DNA of 54,534 nucleotides from Thermoplasmatota archaeon (GCA_016930995.1 JAFGFQ010000084.1:1-54534), one strand, 5' to 3'; counted from the stretch's first letter, positions 8,449-16,995 are shown. Made by a program: numbers and translations. The notes: generated by a model from the letters alone, not told the origin.

Positions 8449-8745
8449 GCGATGGTTCTCTTTTTCCCGCTCAGTCATGAACCGTGTCGCCATCTGATCA
8501 AGACGATTCGCAATTTTTTCTAAACCAGGATCACCATTGTTATTTGAAATGAGGTCTGCGATATCCTTGCTAAGGGTAAACACCGCAAGCTTATGCTCTC
8601 GTTTTGATTTATGGATTTGATACGGGGTGATTTCGAGTTTCTCATAGGAGTTATGGTCACACCCATTGTTCTGGCATATCTGTTCTAGCTGACTTCTTAT
8701 TTGATACAAAAACGTGTGGAGTTGTATAAGTTCGTCTTTCTGCAT
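8443..8745 (-). CDS. UPF0058 family protein
   Basis: A 100-residue archaeal protein of family UPF0058, recognised by the start QKDELIQLHTFLYQIR, the central YEKLEITPYQIHKSKREHK and the following helix with FTLSKDIADLI. The Cys and His residues (C24, C29, H31, H45, H51) could bind metal. The function is not established. The last six bases overlap the end of the convergent acetyltransferase gene. The gap upstream (8746-8862) contains AT-rich promoter-like sequence on this strand but no gene. Confidence 0.85.
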   Translation of the reverse strand: MQKDELIQLHTFLYQIRSQLEQICQNNGCDHNSYEKLEITPYQIHKSKREHKLAVFTLSKDIADLISNNNGDPGLEKIANRLDQMATRFMTEREKENHRL

Positions 8746-8862
8746 TGTCGTGCCTTTCCTATGTCAAGAATACTATACGAGGTTTTATATTTTTTCACGG
8801 TTCTTTCGCATGCATCTGAATAACATTCACATGATTGTATTCATCGTTTGTATGTTATAAAA

Positions 8863-10152
8863 TCATTGAAAGTCGTTTTTTGTCAACACTTTGACTGCTT
8901 TAGGCATCTTGACGACATTACCAAGTTTAATACCAACGATTTCTCTGACGTTCTTGTTATTCGCGATATCCAACAATCGTTGGGTGACAATACCATCAAA
9001 GACGACCGCAGAGACATTATCACCTTTCTTAATCTCATCGGTGAGCTCCCGGACAGGGATAGTACGGATCTCCTTGCCGTTCTCGTCAAGCAACACCGCC
9101 TTCAGAGAACCGGAAATCTCATTGAGGATCGCCTCATAGTTCTTCTGTTTCTCCGTCGTTATCACAGGAGGTTCTTCGACAGCTTCCGCATTCGCTTCCT
9201 CTTCTTTACGCGCCTGTTGTTGCTGTTCTTTCTTCTTTGAGAAAAATTCCTTCTTCATCTTTTGCGGTTGTTTCTCACCGTTGTCCTGACGTTTATCCTC
9301 ATCGTTCTTCCCTTCAATCTTGATGTTGAACATATCCATATACTGCTCACGTGGTATCTTATTTTTCAAGGATTTCATGATGAGTTTCTGTGGGATTTCC
9401 TCAACTTCTCTTGTCTGTGGAGCACGAGCGATAAAATCAACATCAGCGACCTGCAGTAACTCCCGCAAGATGAGTTCCCCACCACGGTCACCATCGACAA
9501 AAACAGTGGTGATTTTCTCTTTTGACAAATCAATGACCGTCCGCGGGATATTGGTGCCACCGACGGCGATAACATTTTTAATCCCGTACTTCAGAAGATT
9601 CAGCACATCGCGTCTTCCTTCCACGATTACAATCGCATCGCTATCATTGATGTTCGGACCAGCAGGACAATGATCATGACCGTAGCTTGTGATTTCCTCC
9701 ACCTGCACCGCCTGTCGGACGTTCTCCGCGATACTCTCACTGTCCGTCTTGCTTTTTTCCATGACCTCATTTAACAGGACTTTTGCTCGATCGATAACCT
9801 GTTTTCTGCGCGAGACTCTCACATCCTCGACTTCTTCGACATGAATTGTCGCCTTGCAAGGACCAACACGATCAATACTTTCAAATGCCGCTGCGAGGAT
9901 GACAGTTTCTACCTTGTCCAAGGATGTTGGTAAGGTAAGAATACCATCGCTTTTCCCATTCTTCGAATCAAGCTCTACTTCGATTCTTCCAACACGAGCC
10001 GATCGTTGCAGCTCACGAAGGTCAAGTTCATCACCAAGAAGCCCTTCAGTTTGCCCAAAGATAGCTCCGACGACGTCTGATTTCTCTATGATTCCATCTG
10101 CCTTTATTTTAGCCTTAATCAAGTATTTTGTTGTTGACGGGTCAATGACCAT
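8863..10152 (-). CDS. dnaG: DnaG-type primase (archaeal, TOPRIM)
   Basis: Archaeal DnaG has weak primase activity and also associates with the exosome as an RNA-binding cap component. The 429-residue protein has an N-terminal domain with the family start IDPSTTKYLIKAKI, a TOPRIM domain from about residue 170 with the catalytic Glu in IVIVEGRRDV and the DGD pair in VFVDGDRGG, then a low-complexity Lys/Glu/Gln linker and a C-terminal domain. A GTG at 10161 is in frame, but the ribosome site aggtga overlaps it and lies five bases before the ATG at 10152, so the ATG is preferred. It is transcribed alone. Confidence 0.95.
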   Translation of the reverse strand: MVIDPSTTKYLIKAKIKADGIIEKSDVVGAIFGQTEGLLGDELDLRELQRSARVGRIEVELDSKNGKSDGILTLPTSLDKVETVILAAAFESIDRVGPCKATIHVEEVEDVRVSRRKQVIDRAKVLLNEVMEKSKTDSESIAENVRQAVQVEEITSYGHDHCPAGPNINDSDAIVIVEGRRDVLNLLKYGIKNVIAVGGTNIPRTVIDLSKEKITTVFVDGDRGGELILRELLQVADVDFIARAPQTREVEEIPQKLIMKSLKNKIPREQYMDMFNIKIEGKNDEDKRQDNGEKQPQKMKKEFFSKKKEQQQQARKEEEANAEAVEEPPVITTEKQKNYEAILNEISGSLKAVLLDENGKEIRTIPVRELTDEIKKGDNVSAVVFDGIVTQRLLDIANNKNVREIVGIKLGNVVKMPKAVKVLTKNDFQ

Positions 10153-10353
10153 TATCTTCACCTCTAATCGTCATCAACTCTTTGAAAAATAGCACCTGGT
10201 TCTGCTCGTAGGGGCAGAGTTCTTTTATCTCTCAATCTTACTACGTATGTTTCATATGTTTAGAGAGTAAGTAAATAGGTAATCTTAAGCTAATAAAGTA
10301 CCATTTTTCATTAAGTTGATACTTAACACTACTGTATAGAACTTGCGTAATAT

Positions 10354-10440
10354 TTAAATCTTGTGCTGAGCAGAACTAGTATAATTAAGAAGATGATCAC
10401 CCGGTATTATATGGAGAAAACCGGCGATTACCTCGTGCAT
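10354..10440 (-). CDS. Possible 28-residue microprotein with perfect ribosome site
   Basis: A short frame runs from ATG at 10440 to the stop at 10354, preceded by GGAGGT with a five-base spacer, one of the best ribosome sites in the window. The peptide starts MHEVIAGFLHIIPGDHLL and continues for ten residues with no recognised motif. A weak TATA-like CATTATAC lies immediately before it. It sits within a 373-base space (10162-10534) between dnaG and the HNH gene that otherwise holds only AT-rich sequence and three short inverted repeats (CCGGT/ACCGG, TACCTCG/CGAGGTA, CAAC/GTTG at about 10401-10480). It could equally be part of a structured RNA. Confidence 0.3.
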   Translation of the reverse strand: MHEVIAGFLHIIPGDHLLNYTSSAQHKI

Positions 10441-10534
10441 TGTGGACCTCCGAGGTATAATGATATTCAACGAGGGTTGATAATAAAAAAAAAACACAGA
10501 TACATAACAATAGCATAAGGTAAAAAAGGAATCC

Positions 10535-10807
10535 TTAATCAATTATTTTCTTAGGAAACGACCCTCGTGTCAAACGGCCTTTTTTTGTGCCATTCCTTCG
10601 AATGACGTTAGTAGATCCGTATCGATGTTTCTTCAGAGTGGTATGTAGTTTATGATGGCACTGCTTACAGACAAGAATGGCGATATTATTCTTATAATCG
10701 ATATGGTGGAAGGATGCTTTGGGTTTTTCAGGAGATTCAACAGGAGAATCACGTGGAAGTAGCTCTCGTTTGCAAATTTTACATTGATATGATGCGACTT
10801 CCTTCAT
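10535..10807 (-). CDS. Small HNH-type zinc protein
   Basis: A 90-residue protein with the metal-binding layout C-x2-C (C9, C12), an HHIDYKNN motif (about 34-41), and CKQCHHKLH (about 47-55). This is the beta-beta-alpha pattern of HNH nucleases: the first His of HH would be the general base and the Asn and later His the metal ligands. The tail is Lys/Arg-rich. Small stand-alone HNH proteins may cut DNA or only bind it, and activity cannot be judged. Its ATG lies one base after the stop of the 40-residue zinc-finger gene upstream, so the two are probably translated together. A T-run on the minus strand (about 10486-10496) follows it. Confidence 0.75.
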   Translation of the reverse strand: MKEVASYQCKICKRELLPRDSPVESPEKPKASFHHIDYKNNIAILVCKQCHHKLHTTLKKHRYGSTNVIRRNGTKKGRLTRGSFPKKIID

Positions 10808-10808
10808 G

Positions 10809-10931
10809 TTAAAAATTATCTATTTTATGTTCAATTTCGGCAATAATACTTTGGCAACCAAAACAAATATTTGTGTTATTTTCGGATTCAAGTTCGGATT
10901 TGCAGATTTTACAATGCCTTTCTTCGCTCAT
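10809..10931 (-). CDS. 40-residue zinc-finger microprotein
   Basis: A frame of 40 codons begins at ATG 10931 (MSEERHCKICKSELES) and ends at TAA 10809, one base before the start of the HNH-type gene. It carries two C-x2-C pairs, CKIC (7-10) and CFGC (about 23-26), separated by a short acidic linker, which is a compact zinc ribbon. The spaced Cys pairs, the tight one-base junction and the absence of any better frame argue for a real gene despite its size. The longer plus-strand frame here is its shadow. A TATA-like ATATATAAAA lies about 55 bases upstream. The function is unknown; a partner or regulator of the HNH protein is plausible. Confidence 0.6.
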   Translation of the reverse strand: MSEERHCKICKSELESENNTNICFGCQSIIAEIEHKIDNF

Positions 10932-11066
10932 GAGTACGGCGAAAAGTTAAATGATTTAATTAAATTTTTGAAATCATTTTATATATGGTGAGAACACAGA
11001 CTGAAAAAAGAAATAAACCACTTCTTTCTTTTTTTGCGTAAATAAAAGTTGGAGGAAAGAAAGATA

Positions 11067-11129
11067 ATGTTATCCCTTTTCCGGGAGGTTTTTTCTTTTC
11101 CCGACGCTGTTTCACACCGTTACTATTAA
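11067..11129 (+). CDS. Possible 20-residue leader frame before metG
   Basis: ATG at 11067 opens a 20-codon frame (starting MLSLFREVF) that ends 31 bases before metG. TTGGAGGAAAG lies 10-20 bases upstream, and a TATA-like TAAATAAAAG precedes that. The peptide has no Met beyond the start, so a classical methionine attenuator is unlikely. The TATA spacing would place transcription start close to this ATG, in which case the GGAGG would not be transcribed. This is a weak candidate, recorded because the 229-base gap holds nothing else. Confidence 0.15.
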   Translation: MLSLFREVFSFPDAVSHRYY

Positions 11130-11160
11130 ATGGAGTCCTTAGTATTCAGTCAGGAAGTTC

Positions 11161-13290
11161 ATGGATGAGAAAATTTTTATCGGCGTTGCATGGCCCTATG
11201 CAAACGGGTCGCTACACCTTGGGCATATCGCAGGATGTTACCTCCCGGCAGATATCTTTGCTAGATACAACCGCTTGCAGGGACGAAAAATCCTGATGGT
11301 TTCCGGTAGTGATGAACATGGCACCCCGATCACCATCACCGCAGAAAAAGAGAACGTAACACCACAGGCAATTGTAGACCGATATCATGCAGAGCATGTC
11401 GAGAATATGAAACAACTCGGTATCTCCTTTGATCTGTTCACCAGAACAACAACAACGAACCATGAAACGACGGTTCAGGAAATCTTCCTTGACCTCTATC
11501 AGAAAAAATTCATTCATCGTAAAAGCATTGATGCCCTCTACTGCCCTACCTGTGCACGTTTTCTCCCGGATCGCTATGTCGAAGGAACTTGCCCGCATTG
11601 TAAAAAAGAAGGAGCACGGGGGGACCAATGTGATAATTGTGGAAAGCTTCTTGACACTTTTGAGTTACTCAACGTGAAATGTAAAGTATGTGGTGGTATT
11701 CCAGTCAAACAAAAAACTGAACATTTGTTCTTCGCTCTAAGCGCATTTGAAACGAAACTTATGCAATGGTTAAAAAAGAAGCAATACTGGAAAGCGAATG
11801 TTCTGAAATTTACCAACAATTGGTTACAGAATGGGTTACATGACCGGGCAATCACCCGTGATATCAGCTGGGGTATTAAAGTGCCTGTGTTTGGTTTTGA
11901 AAATAAACGTATCTATGTCTGGTTTGACGCGGTGATAGGATATCTCTCTGCAAGTAAAGAATGGGCGAAACACCAGAAAACCCCAATGGCCTGGCAAGAC
12001 TGGTGGAAGAACCCAGCAGCGAAACATTACTATTTCCTTGCAAAGGATAACATTCCATTCCATTCTATCATCTGGCCTTCTATCTTAATGGGATATGATG
12101 AAACGTTAAATCTCCCGTATGATATCCCAGCTAATGAATATCTCACATTAAAAGGGGAGCAGTTTTCAAAAAGCAGAGGCGTTGGGATCTGGGTCCCTGA
12201 CATCCTGAAGCGATTTGATGCTGATGTCGTCCGCTATTATCTCTCTATTAATATGCCAGAGAATAAAGACGCTGATTGGACGTGGAACGATTTTGTTTCA
12301 AAAAATAATGACGAACTCTTAGGAACATATGGGAATTTCATCCATCGTGTCATTACGTTCACTAGCAAAAACTTTGGCGTTATCCCAGAAGCGGCTGCTC
12401 TTAGGGAAACAGATAGACAGGCGCTTCAGAAGATTCAGGAGACACATTCAGAGGTTGGAGATGCACTGGAACAGTGCTCGTTTAAAAAAGGATTACGAGC
12501 GGTGATGAACCTGGCCCAATACGGGAATGTATACTTCGACCATAATCAACCATGGGTGCTTATCAAAACCGATCAAGAACGCTGTAAGACGGTCCTGCAT
12601 ATCAGTATCAAGATAGTGCAAGCCCTTGCGGTCTGTATGGCGCCCTATCTGCCGTTCTCCTCAAATCAGATTTGGAAGATGCTTGGATATACAGGCCCGA
12701 TACAACACTGGGGCGACGCTCTTCTGGATGTACCCAACGGAACAGCTCTTGAAACACCGACACCTTTATTTAAGAAACTTGAGTTAACGGACATCGTGAC
12801 AAACCCAGATCCATTCTCCAAACTTGATCTTCGGGTCGCTAAAATCCTTGATGTTTCAGATCATCCTCAGGCGGATAAATTATACATCATGCAGGTTGAT
12901 CTTGGTCCACTGGGAAAGCGCGCGATCGTTGCTGGTATGAAACCGTATTATCAAAAACAGGAAATCACCGGGAAATCAATTGTGATGGTCATTAACCTTA
13001 AACCAGCGGTCATCCGTGGTGTCGAATCCAGAGGGATGTTGCTGGCGGCAACGGACGCATCCAATGTGGTGTCCCTCCTTGACCCAAAAGACTCTTCTCC
13101 AGGAGCTGAGGTCGGTGTCGAGGGGATCGCTCGTGAGCCTGCTCCAGTTCTTGACTTCGAAGCATTTAAACTCGCTCCGATGACGGTTGATGCAGCAGGA
13201 AATGTTGTGTACAATGGAAAACCCTTGAGGATAAAAGAGACCATTATTATGACGGATAGAAAGGTACAGGAAGGAGCAAAAGTATCATAG
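11161..13290 (+). CDS. metG: Methionine-tRNA ligase with C-terminal tRNA-binding domain
   Basis: A 709-residue class Ia synthetase that charges tRNA-Met. It has the HIGH motif as HLGH (19-22, in PYANGSLHLGH), a double zinc knuckle with Cys at 128/131, 144/147, 157/160 and 174/177, and the KMSKS loop as FSKS (335-338). The anticodon-binding helices follow. From about residue 555 a Trbp111/EMAP-II-like OB domain (KLDLRVAKILDVSDHPQADKLY) is fused, which in many archaea is a separate protein. A stretch of about 40 residues follows. The ATG has a weak SD-like aggaag. purC follows after ten bases, so the two are probably an operon. Confidence 0.96.
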   Translation: MDEKIFIGVAWPYANGSLHLGHIAGCYLPADIFARYNRLQGRKILMVSGSDEHGTPITITAEKENVTPQAIVDRYHAEHVENMKQLGISFDLFTRTTTTNHETTVQEIFLDLYQKKFIHRKSIDALYCPTCARFLPDRYVEGTCPHCKKEGARGDQCDNCGKLLDTFELLNVKCKVCGGIPVKQKTEHLFFALSAFETKLMQWLKKKQYWKANVLKFTNNWLQNGLHDRAITRDISWGIKVPVFGFENKRIYVWFDAVIGYLSASKEWAKHQKTPMAWQDWWKNPAAKHYYFLAKDNIPFHSIIWPSILMGYDETLNLPYDIPANEYLTLKGEQFSKSRGVGIWVPDILKRFDADVVRYYLSINMPENKDADWTWNDFVSKNNDELLGTYGNFIHRVITFTSKNFGVIPEAAALRETDRQALQKIQETHSEVGDALEQCSFKKGLRAVMNLAQYGNVYFDHNQPWVLIKTDQERCKTVLHISIKIVQALAVCMAPYLPFSSNQIWKMLGYTGPIQHWGDALLDVPNGTALETPTPLFKKLELTDIVTNPDPFSKLDLRVAKILDVSDHPQADKLYIMQVDLGPLGKRAIVAGMKPYYQKQEITGKSIVMVINLKPAVIRGVESRGMLLAATDASNVVSLLDPKDSSPGAEVGVEGIAREPAPVLDFEAFKLAPMTVDAAGNVVYNGKPLRIKETIIMTDRKVQEGAKVS

Positions 13291-13300
13291 GGGGAGAAAC

Positions 13301-14197
13301 ATGATGACACCAATTATTGTGAATACAGAACTACCGTTAAACATCTTAAGCAAAGGCAAAGTCAGAGACATTTACGAGGTAAATAATAACCTTCTTTTAG
13401 TAGCAACAGACCGTCTCTCTGCGTTTGATGTCGTCTTACCAGATCCGATTCCATCAAAGGGTGTGTGTCTGACACAGCTTTCTAAATTCTGGTTTGACTA
13501 TGTAGAAAAAATCATCCCTAACCATATGATCACAACCGAGGTATCTGAGTTTCCAAAGCAGTTGCATCCCTACCAAGCGCAACTTGCTCATCGCAGTATG
13601 CTTGTGAAAAAAACAAGCGTGATCCCTATCGAATGTATCGTACGGGGGTATATCTCGGGTTCAGCCTGGCAGTCCTATAAAAAAGACGGGACAGTCTGCG
13701 GCATGAAGCTTGCAAGTGGGCTGAAGGAATCTGAGCAATTCCCTGAACCATTATTTACCCCCTCGACGAAGGCAACTTCCGGTCATGACATCAACATCTC
13801 TGTTGCTGAGATGAAAAAAATCGTTGGGCCTGATGTCACTGAAACGTTACACGAATACTCCTTGAAGATTTATCAAACAGCAGCGGATTATGCACGAAAA
13901 CGGGGCATCATCATCGCGGACACAAAGTTCGAGTTTGGAATGTATAACAACGAGATTATCTGGATTGATGAGGCGCTCACACCGGATTCTTCTAGATTTT
14001 GGCCTGCAAAGAGTTACACAGTAAATGCTCCACAACCAAGTTTTGACAAGCAGTACGTGCGTGATTACTTAAACTCAACGGGATGGGACCATAATACTGT
14101 ACCACCTCGACTCCCCGCACATGTTATCAACGAGACAACGAAGAAATATCAAGAAGCCTATGAAAAAATAACTGGGAAGAAATTTCATTTCACGTAG
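13301..14197 (+). CDS. purC: Phosphoribosylaminoimidazole-succinocarboxamide synthase
   Basis: PurC joins aspartate to CAIR to make SAICAR, step eight of purine synthesis. The 298-residue protein carries the signature GKVRDIYEV (15-23), DRLSAFDVVLPDPIP, the RGYISGSAWQSYKKDG loop, and the C-terminal DTKFEFG...DEALTPDSSRFW region that binds substrate and metal. The length fits the longer yeast-like subgroup. Ribosome site gggggag lies upstream; two ATGs in a row (13301, 13304) make the exact start uncertain by one codon. It is downstream of metG and converges on nadE with a seven-base gap. Confidence 0.95.
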   Translation: MMTPIIVNTELPLNILSKGKVRDIYEVNNNLLLVATDRLSAFDVVLPDPIPSKGVCLTQLSKFWFDYVEKIIPNHMITTEVSEFPKQLHPYQAQLAHRSMLVKKTSVIPIECIVRGYISGSAWQSYKKDGTVCGMKLASGLKESEQFPEPLFTPSTKATSGHDINISVAEMKKIVGPDVTETLHEYSLKIYQTAADYARKRGIIIADTKFEFGMYNNEIIWIDEALTPDSSRFWPAKSYTVNAPQPSFDKQYVRDYLNSTGWDHNTVPPRLPAHVINETTKKYQEAYEKITGKKFHFT

Positions 14198-14204
14198 AAC
14201 TGTC

Positions 14205-15023
14205 TTATCCTTCCTGAACAGGGGCTCTCCAGTCAAGACCAGGGGTTCGAATCCCGATTTTTGGAACCAAGGGGAAACGTCGTTTATGCTGGCTTAGTTT
14301 TCGCATGTGACGGATACGCTCCACCTGTGTTTTTGAAACATGAGCAAGATTCTGAATCATAGCTGTCGGGTATTTCACCTCAAGTCCATACAAGATGGTG
14401 TCCAACGTGATATAACTTAGCCCTAATTCTTTCTCATCGGTCTGTCCAGCCCAGAGTCCCGCAGTCGGTGGTTTTTTGATGATCGGTGCAGGGATTTTCA
14501 GGTGTGTTGCAAGCTGATACACTTGAGTTTTATAGAGGTCCCCAAGCGGTTGAATATCGACACCGCCATCACCATATTTGGTAAAGTATCCGACGAGGAT
14601 CTCTGATTTATTTGAGGTTCCACAGACAAGGCTGCCTGTCTCATTTGCGTACTCGTAGAGCAGAATCATCCGCACCCGTGGTTTGATATTGGCAAGAGTC
14701 ATTCGTCTTTTCTGTGCAAGAGCGTTCTGTAGGGTTGTAACAAAAGGAGAGATATCGATTTGCTTGGTTTTCATATGAAAGGTGTCGACAAAGAGCTCCA
14801 CATGTTTCCTGTCAAGCGCAGGGGTCGTCGTATCAGGAAGAAAAAGGCATTGAACATTTTTGCTGCCAAGTGCATCCCGGCAGAGGAGAGCGCACACTGC
14901 GGAATCCACGCCACCGGACAATCCGATAACGATACGTTTGCATCCAGAGCTTTCCACATAGGTTCTGATGAACTCTTTTATAATAGTAGAGACGTCTTTT
15001 GGATTGACGGAAAAATCGATCAT
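14205..15023 (-). CDS. nadE: NH3-dependent NAD+ synthetase
   Basis: NadE amidates deamido-NAD with ammonia and ATP. The 272-residue protein has the PP-loop SGGVDSAV (about 37-44 from the chosen start), the GTSNKSE motif for ATP and substrate, and the GDGGVDIQPLGDLYKTQV stretch. No glutaminase domain is present, so ammonia is the donor. The ATG at 15023 follows GGGGGTGAAG seven bases upstream and lies seven bases after the preceding gene. The C-terminal 20 residues are odd: their antisense contains GGTTCGAATCC, a perfect tRNA T-loop box (about 14242-14252), so the tail (IGIRTPGLDWRAPVQEG) may derive from tRNA sequence or be coincidental. Confidence 0.93.
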   Translation of the reverse strand: MIDFSVNPKDVSTIIKEFIRTYVESSGCKRIVIGLSGGVDSAVCALLCRDALGSKNVQCLFLPDTTTPALDRKHVELFVDTFHMKTKQIDISPFVTTLQNALAQKRRMTLANIKPRVRMILLYEYANETGSLVCGTSNKSEILVGYFTKYGDGGVDIQPLGDLYKTQVYQLATHLKIPAPIIKKPPTAGLWAGQTDEKELGLSYITLDTILYGLEVKYPTAMIQNLAHVSKTQVERIRHMRKLSQHKRRFPLVPKIGIRTPGLDWRAPVQEG

Positions 15024-15030
15024 GGTTTCT

Positions 15031-16362
15031 TCACCCCCAGGTCTCAATCGATTCTTTTATCAAAGTTTCCGCCTCGACGAGTACCTTGTTATCGACGGGG
15101 CCAAATGAAGAACGAGCAATAGCAAGAGGAATCCTGCGGAGGTAATCAGACATCCGGAGGTCTCTTCGTAAAGTGGTATTATAATGGTCCTCTACAATGT
15201 CATTCATCATATGAAGATAGGCATCGACGTGTTTCTCAGAGGCAGTAATCGTAGGTGTGAAACGTCGCGCAAGTTTCACCCATTGGTCATAATATTCGTG
15301 TTTTTCTTTTATCTCACCTGTTCCATAGAATTTCCTGCGGAACAGATTCAACCGGTCCTCCTTTCCGATGTTCTGGACCTTTACAACGAGCGCGCATCGA
15401 CTCATAAGAAGAGGGGATAGCCCGATGTCCTTTAACGCGTTTTTTCCGAAAACCTGTGATTTCGGATTAGCAAACGCAATCATAATGAAATTGCTCTTGA
15501 TGCTCTGATGCAGTTTTGCGGAATGCACACTGCATTTCCCATTGGACAGGAGTTCATAACAGTACTCGATGTCTTCCCCGGGTATTTTATCGAACTCATC
15601 GACCAAAACGAGCCGCCGGTTTGCATGGGGTAATGCACCAAGGTCACCGGTCCCAAGATGACAGACAAGGCCAGAGCGTGTTGTATTCGCACCGATGGTG
15701 ATGATATCTGAAAAACGTTCGGAGATAATCTCTTTTGCCATCGTCTTGCTGCTGCCGGGTTCCCCGATGATCAGGGAATGAACCGGCTCTTCGAAGGTCG
15801 AAAACATGCTTGCCGCAATCACCTTCTTCATGATTTCATTACCATGGATCTCCTGGAAGACATTCTCCCAGAACCCTTTGAATCCTCGTTCTTTAGCAAA
15901 TTTCCGTAAATCATCCTCCGGGAGATAAATCCCGCTTTTTTGTCGCTCCATCGTTTTCTTCGACTCAAGGATCTCCTGGAGGCTTTCGGCTTTTGAAATC
16001 ACCTTAGAAAACGCCTCGGATTTTCGCGAGAGTTTCAAGACGTTCCCTTCGATGGTTAATGCAGCGTTCCCCCATCCGACAACATAGACGTCAAGAACGT
16101 TGAGAATCGACTTGATGACAGCCCGATCGGTTTTCTTCGAGGTGACCTCTATAAGATCTCCGTTGGTGATGACAATATCAAGGATGTTGTCATTGGCAAG
16201 GATGTTACGTGCCCGTTGCACAAGCATCGTGCCTTTACTAGAACCCATCCCCAGCGAAGACACGGACATAAGAGCGATCTGTTCAAGGGTAGTAATTCCC
16301 ATGTTCTCCAGTTTCTTCCGATCAGAGGGAACCACACCAAGTAAGGTCAGATCATCTTCCAT
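15031..16362 (-). CDS. MCM-like AAA+ ATPase with N-terminal helix-hairpin-helix
   Basis: A 443-residue protein related to MCM helicases but strongly diverged. Residues 1-55 form a helix-hairpin-helix/SAM-like domain similar to that of RadA (ENMGITTLEQIALMSVSSL). About 60-140 is unassigned. The AAA+ core starts near 147, with Walker A GEPGSSKT (200-207), Walker B LVLVDEFD (251-258; DEFDK is the MCM hallmark), sensor-1 FANP (297-300), an SPLLMSR Arg-finger position (R322) and a C-terminal lid. The usual MCM OB/zinc N-terminal domain is absent. It lies between KH and nadE genes. A DNA or RNA remodelling role is inferred; it is not the replicative MCM. Confidence 0.8.
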   Translation of the reverse strand: MEDDLTLLGVVPSDRKKLENMGITTLEQIALMSVSSLGMGSSKGTMLVQRARNILANDNILDIVITNGDLIEVTSKKTDRAVIKSILNVLDVYVVGWGNAALTIEGNVLKLSRKSEAFSKVISKAESLQEILESKKTMERQKSGIYLPEDDLRKFAKERGFKGFWENVFQEIHGNEIMKKVIAASMFSTFEEPVHSLIIGEPGSSKTMAKEIISERFSDIITIGANTTRSGLVCHLGTGDLGALPHANRRLVLVDEFDKIPGEDIEYCYELLSNGKCSVHSAKLHQSIKSNFIMIAFANPKSQVFGKNALKDIGLSPLLMSRCALVVKVQNIGKEDRLNLFRRKFYGTGEIKEKHEYYDQWVKLARRFTPTITASEKHVDAYLHMMNDIVEDHYNTTLRRDLRMSDYLRRIPLAIARSSFGPVDNKVLVEAETLIKESIETWG

Positions 16363-16443
16363 AGCACACCATTGCGAACAGGTGATATCCCTCGGGCAGG
16401 ATTAAAAGTTTCGGGTATGATAACAGTGACGAAACAAGCAGTG

Positions 16444-16989
16444 TTACTCTCGGTGAATACGTCTGCTGAGATGATATCGTTTCATCTCCCGTTCAAGGAA
16501 CCTGTACACCGTCGGATGTTCACTCCCACTGAGAAGCATGTCAATTGCTTTTTTTGCGATATCCATACTCTCAAAATCCGCTATGATTGCCACGGTATGG
16601 CCATAGACTGAGAGGAGCCCACCAGTTAGCCCCTCGACGACCCGTTTTGTTTTCCCCTCTCGACCAATCACTCGGGCTTTCACCCGTGTGAGATGGGACT
16701 CTTTTTTCCCCGTATAGTCGTAGATATCAAAGATAAACAGTTCGGTTTCCTCTCCGAACAATCGAAACGCGTGTTCCGGTGAAAACCCTCGTCCGATAGC
16801 GCGGACGATATCTTCGACCTTTAAGGGAATAAGAGGATCTTTTGCTTCCTGTTCGTTGAACGATACATCCCCCTCCTCGGAATCAATCTCAAGGTGCAGA
16901 TGAGAGATCCGTTCAATCGTCTTTTTCGTCTCTCCATCTTTTCCTATCAACACCCCCACACGTTCCTTGGGGATTCGTACATACCTCAT
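16444..16989 (-). CDS. Pno1/Dim2-like KH-domain protein
   Basis: A 181-residue protein with two KH domains. The first has VGVLIGKDGETKKTIE (about 11-26) and the second RVIGREGKTKRVVEGLTG (about 106-123), where GxxG binds RNA. It matches the archaeal homologue of Pno1/Dim2, which in eukaryotes assists 40S maturation at the 3' end of 18S rRNA and in archaea is thought to bind 16S rRNA and aIF2-related factors. It begins six bases after the RIO1 gene. The 81 bases after it hold no gene and lead into the MCM-like gene. The archaeal order aIF1A, RIO1, KH is a familiar one. Confidence 0.92.
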   Translation of the reverse strand: MRYVRIPKERVGVLIGKDGETKKTIERISHLHLEIDSEEGDVSFNEQEAKDPLIPLKVEDIVRAIGRGFSPEHAFRLFGEETELFIFDIYDYTGKKESHLTRVKARVIGREGKTKRVVEGLTGGLLSVYGHTVAIIADFESMDIAKKAIDMLLSGSEHPTVYRFLEREMKRYHLSRRIHRE

Positions 16990-16995
16990 GGTTTC

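Noticed and set aside
10806..10991. 61-residue plus-strand frame
   Set aside because: It lies opposite the 40-residue zinc-finger gene, whose C-x2-C pairs and one-base junction with the HNH gene are more convincing; the plus-strand peptide is Phe-rich with no motif.
11067..11160. Methionine attenuator or T-box-like leader for metG
   Set aside because: The short peptide has no Met run and no T-box-type structure is visible; such leaders are not typical of archaea.
14219..14275. Complete tRNA gene on the plus strand
   Set aside because: Only a T-loop-like box and a partial stem are present; no D-arm, anticodon stem or matching acceptor stem can be found.
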